Assembly: GCA_022641375.1 (NCBI GenBank)
Contig: JALCDF010000001.1
Span: forward strand, 53,125-117,124
Direction: 5' to 3'
Length of the DNA stretch: 64,000 bases
DNA from: Megasphaera sp.
GTDB lineage: Bacteria; Bacillota; Negativicutes; Veillonellales; Megasphaeraceae
This document shows positions 60,787-64,000 of the stretch, piece after piece; within the stretch, counting starts at the first letter, position 1; each line of letters begins with the position of its first letter. A program made the translations under genes and the position numbers. Below the pieces are notes generated by a model. It searched no databases. It had not been told where the DNA came from and saw only the letters and a list, made by a program, of their open reading frames with translations.

Positions 60787-63396
60787 TTATCCCACTAACG
60801 TTTTTACGGCTTCTGCACCAGCTGCTAATGCTTCCAACAATTTTTCAGGTTGTTTGCCGCCGGCCTGAGCCATATCCGGACGGCCACCGCCGTTGCCGCC
60901 AGCCGCCTGAGCTGCCGCTTTGATAATCTTACCGGCATGCAATCCCTTTTTCGTATCCGCCTTGGCTACTTTGCAGACAAAGCTTACCTTGCCATCATGA
61001 ACCGCTCCCAGGAGGACAACGCCGCTGCCGGCCTTATCCATAACGGTATCCGCTAATTCACGAAGACTGTCCATTGTATCTGCCTGCGCTTCTGCAGCAA
61101 TCACAGACACCGTGCCGACAGTTTGTTTGGTTGCCATAATCGTATCCAAATCGGATAATGCCGCATTTTTCTTCCACTGCTGCAATTCTTTTTCTGTATC
61201 TTTCAACTCTGCCAAGACATGTTCCAATTTATCGGGCACATCACTGACTTTTGCTTTCAAAAGACTGGCCAGATGGGCCAATTCATCTGAATCACGTTGC
61301 GCTTTTTTGACTGCTGACGCACCGGTAACCGCTTCAATGCGGCGTACGCCTGTACCGATACCGGTTTCTGACAGAATACGGAAAGAACCGATGATAGATG
61401 TGCGTTCCACATGAGACCCACCACAAAGTTCACAGCTGAAATCGCCGGCTGTAACAACACGGACGATATGACCGTATTTTTCACCAAAGAGAGCCATCGC
61501 CCCTTTAGCCTTTGCTTCATCAATCGGCATTTCTTCCTTCGTTACCGGAACATCTTTAAAAATCTGTTCATTGACCATATCTTCGACTTGCCGCAATTCG
61601 GCGAAAGAAACCGGCGAAAAATGCGTGAAATCAAACCGGAGATGATCCGGAGTAACCAAAGAACCAGCCTGATTGACATGATTCCCCAATACTTTACGCA
61701 ATGCGGCCTGTAACAAGTGTGTCGCAGTATGATTACGGGCAATAGCAAGATTACGCGCCTTGTCAACAGCGATATCCAGAGCATCCCCCTGATGGAGGAC
61801 CCCTTCTTTTACCGTAGCGATAAGATATATCAAACCATTAGGCAGCTTTTTAGCATCGCTTACTTCTGCAATCCCTTCTGCGCCCTTTAAAATGCCTGTA
61901 TCACCAATCTGACCGCCACCGTCAGCATGGAACGGATTAACATCGAGAATTACCGTTACTTCTTCACCATCGCGTGCTTCCGATACTTCTGTTCCGCCCT
62001 TGCCCAGCATAGCAATATTGGCCTTTATCGCCGCTTCATCATTATACAATTTACTTTGATCCAGCTTTGTCGTATCCGGTGTGGCTACGAGTGCCGACAC
62101 CTTTTCATGCGCAGCCCGGGCCCGTTCCTGTTGTTCCTTCATGGCTGTGTCAAAGCCTTCCTGATCTATGGTATATCCCTTATCCTGTGCGATTTCTTCT
62201 GTCAATTCCTTAGGGAATCCAAACGTATCATACAATTTAAATACTTCTTTGCCGGATAATTTTTTGCTTTCCTTTTCAGCATCCATCATCTGGTTCAACA
62301 AATCCAGTCCCTGTACCAGGGTCGCACTGAATTGTTTTTCTTCGGTATCAATGACCTTTTTAATAATATCGACATGTTCCCGTAATTCCGGGTATTCGTC
62401 TTCAAGGATCTGAATAACCGTATCCACCAGGCTGCTGAGGAACATGTGCTGAATCCCCAGGAGGCGGCCAAACCGGACAGCACGACGTAATATACGCCGT
62501 AAAACGTAGCCTCTTCCTTCATTAGACGGCAAAATACCATCACTGATCATAACCGTAATGGCCCGGATATGATCGGCAATGACCTTCATCGCCATTTTCT
62601 GATCCGGATCCGTATAATCGCCATGGCACAGATCAATTACGTTTTCTATGATGGGGAATATCAAATCGGTTTCAAAATTCGATTCTTTTTGTTGAATAAC
62701 AGAGGCCAATCGTTCCAGACCGGCACCTGTATCAATATTTTTTTTGGCCAGAGGTTCATATTTTCCATCTTTAGTACGATTGAACTGCGTGAATACGAGA
62801 TTCCAGATTTCCAAATAGCGGTCGCAATCACAGCCAACGGTACACGTCGGTTTGCCACAACCCCGTTCCGGCCCTAAATCATAAAATATTTCGCTGTCGG
62901 GACCACAAGGTCCTTCGCCGATTTCCCAAAAATTATCATCGAATTTAAAAATTCGTTCATCGGCGAGGCCAATCATATTATGCCAGAGATCATACGCTTC
63001 CTGATCATCCGGATAAATCGTAACATACAACTTATCTACATCCAGTTCCAAGACCTTGGTCAAAAATTCCCAAGCCCATGAAATCGCTTCTTTTTTAAAA
63101 TAATTACCAAACGAAAAATTACCCATCATTTCAAAAAACGTATGATGGCGGGCGGTACGCCCAACATTGTCAATATCATCCGTGCGGATACATTTCTGGC
63201 TCGTTGTCACCCGATACGACGGCGGCACAAGTTTTCCTGTAAAGTATGGTTTCAACGGTGCCATGCCGGCGCCAATAAGCAGCAGGCTGGGGTCATCTTT
63301 CGGAACCAAAGGAAAACTATGTAGGATCAGATGTTCTTTACTCTTAAAAAACTGTAAGTATGCTTTGCGGATTTCATTTCCCGTCATATATTTCAT
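60787..63396 (-). CDS. alaS: alanyl-tRNA synthetase
   Basis: MKYMTGNEIRKAYLQFFKSKEHLILHSFPLVP; HTATHLLQAALR; CGGSHV. Confidence 0.98.
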   Translation of the reverse strand: MKYMTGNEIRKAYLQFFKSKEHLILHSFPLVPKDDPSLLLIGAGMAPLKPYFTGKLVPPSYRVTTSQKCIRTDDIDNVGRTARHHTFFEMMGNFSFGNYFKKEAISWAWEFLTKVLELDVDKLYVTIYPDDQEAYDLWHNMIGLADERIFKFDDNFWEIGEGPCGPDSEIFYDLGPERGCGKPTCTVGCDCDRYLEIWNLVFTQFNRTKDGKYEPLAKKNIDTGAGLERLASVIQQKESNFETDLIFPIIENVIDLCHGDYTDPDQKMAMKVIADHIRAITVMISDGILPSNEGRGYVLRRILRRAVRFGRLLGIQHMFLSSLVDTVIQILEDEYPELREHVDIIKKVIDTEEKQFSATLVQGLDLLNQMMDAEKESKKLSGKEVFKLYDTFGFPKELTEEIAQDKGYTIDQEGFDTAMKEQQERARAAHEKVSALVATPDTTKLDQSKLYNDEAAIKANIAMLGKGGTEVSEARDGEEVTVILDVNPFHADGGGQIGDTGILKGAEGIAEVSDAKKLPNGLIYLIATVKEGVLHQGDALDIAVDKARNLAIARNHTATHLLQAALRKVLGNHVNQAGSLVTPDHLRFDFTHFSPVSFAELRQVEDMVNEQIFKDVPVTKEEMPIDEAKAKGAMALFGEKYGHIVRVVTAGDFSCELCGGSHVERTSIIGSFRILSETGIGTGVRRIEAVTGASAVKKAQRDSDELAHLASLLKAKVSDVPDKLEHVLAELKDTEKELQQWKKNAALSDLDTIMATKQTVGTVSVIAAEAQADTMDSLRELADTVMDKAGSGVVLLGAVHDGKVSFVCKVAKADTKKGLHAGKIIKAAAQAAGGNGGGRPDMAQAGGKQPEKLLEALAAGAEAVKTLVG

Positions 63397-63518
63397 AAAT
63401 GGCAACACTCCCTTTATCTTCTTATGGGAAAATTATACGCTTATTTACCCCTATTAGGCAACCTTTCAGTGATAACTCTCCTTCTTTTCTTACTATATTA
63501 ATTTTAGCAAAAAGGAAA

Positions 63519-63556
63519 GGCTAGTAACAAGCAGCTTCCTGCTCAAATTACTAGCC
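63519..63556 (-). terminator. terminator of C40 peptidase gene
   Basis: GGCTAGTAA...TTACTAGCC with T-rich tail on minus strand. Confidence 0.85.
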
Positions 63557-63564
63557 ACTTATTT

Positions 63565-64000
63565 TTAATTCCTCACCCGTTTAGCTCCCACATACCGGGG
63601 CGACCAATAACCACTGTTTAAACTGTCTACACGAATGCCGCCGCTGCTGGTCGCACTAATGAAATTATTATCGCCGACGTAGATACCGGTATGAGATACC
63701 CCCGGTTCATATGTTGTAAAGAACACCAGGTCGCCCGGAACAAGATCCCGTCGGGACACCCTGGACCCTAACATATATTGTTCATCAGCCATCCGGGGCA
63801 GTATTATTCCATTGTGAGAAAAAACATATTTCGTAAATCCTGAACAATCAAATCCACTGGGTGTATTACCGCCAAACACATAGGGAACACCTAGATATTT
63901 ATATGCTGACGACACCAGTTTGTCGCCAATCACATCATGTTCATCGAATTTTTTTAGCTGGGAATAGCGGGTATATGATGTGCCTTCACCGTACCTTGCA
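63565..64000 (-). CDS. NlpC/P60 (C40) peptidase, 5' end beyond window
   Basis: Frame stays open past 63933 (ARYGEGTSYTRYSQLKKFDEHDVIGDK...); FDCSGFTKYVF, HTGIYVGD motifs. Confidence 0.9.
   Translation of the reverse strand, partial: ARYGEGTSYTRYSQLKKFDEHDVIGDKLVSSAYKYLGVPYVFGGNTPSGFDCSGFTKYVFSHNGIILPRMADEQYMLGSRVSRRDLVPGDLVFFTTYEPGVSHTGIYVGDNNFISATSSGGIRVDSLNSGYWSPRYVGAKRVRN

Noticed and set aside
63397-63518. possible T-box leader upstream of alaS
   Set aside because: No GGTGG-type T-box antiterminator sequence or specifier stem recognised in the short spacer

Overview
The window is a gene-dense chromosomal segment, mostly on the minus strand. Gene content and codon style suggest an anaerobic Firmicute of the Negativicutes type (Veillonellaceae/Megasphaera-like); this is inference and was not checked by search. 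Most of it is housekeeping: a complete F0F1-ATPase operon (atpZ-I-B-E-F-H-A-G-D-C) preceded by wecB and a MraY/WecA-type transferase, lepA-hemW, mnmA/cysteine desulfurase, rpsU-yqeY, folB-folK joined to a two-component system, a preQ1-riboswitch-queT-queF unit, nadE, mutY, pgm, a large glutamine synthetase, and alaS-ireB-ruvX-DUF1292. About 43.5-59.5 kb is an accessory redox region. It holds HxlR, MerR and LysR regulators, flavodoxins (one a predicted lipoprotein), a carboxymuconolactone decarboxylase with a signal peptide, an AKR, an Fe-ADH, a NifX/Mrp-like cluster, a fused NapH/NapG-like membrane ferredoxin, a Tat-signal Fe-S aldo/keto reductase and an [FeFe] hydrogenase. I saw no CRISPR array, transposase, prophage or rRNA. 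The observations most worth checking are: (1) the exported AKR plus NapGH-fusion electron-transfer unit, (2) polytopic proteins with internal twin-arginine motifs, (3) an ATPase c-subunit with a candidate two-carboxylate ion site, (4) a perfect promoter/operator arrangement in front of the NifX/Mrp cluster, (5) a structured leader in front of an ECF S-component, and (6) an unexplained GC-rich intergenic island at about 2.49-2.6 kb. None of these is proven novel here; each needs the searches stated.
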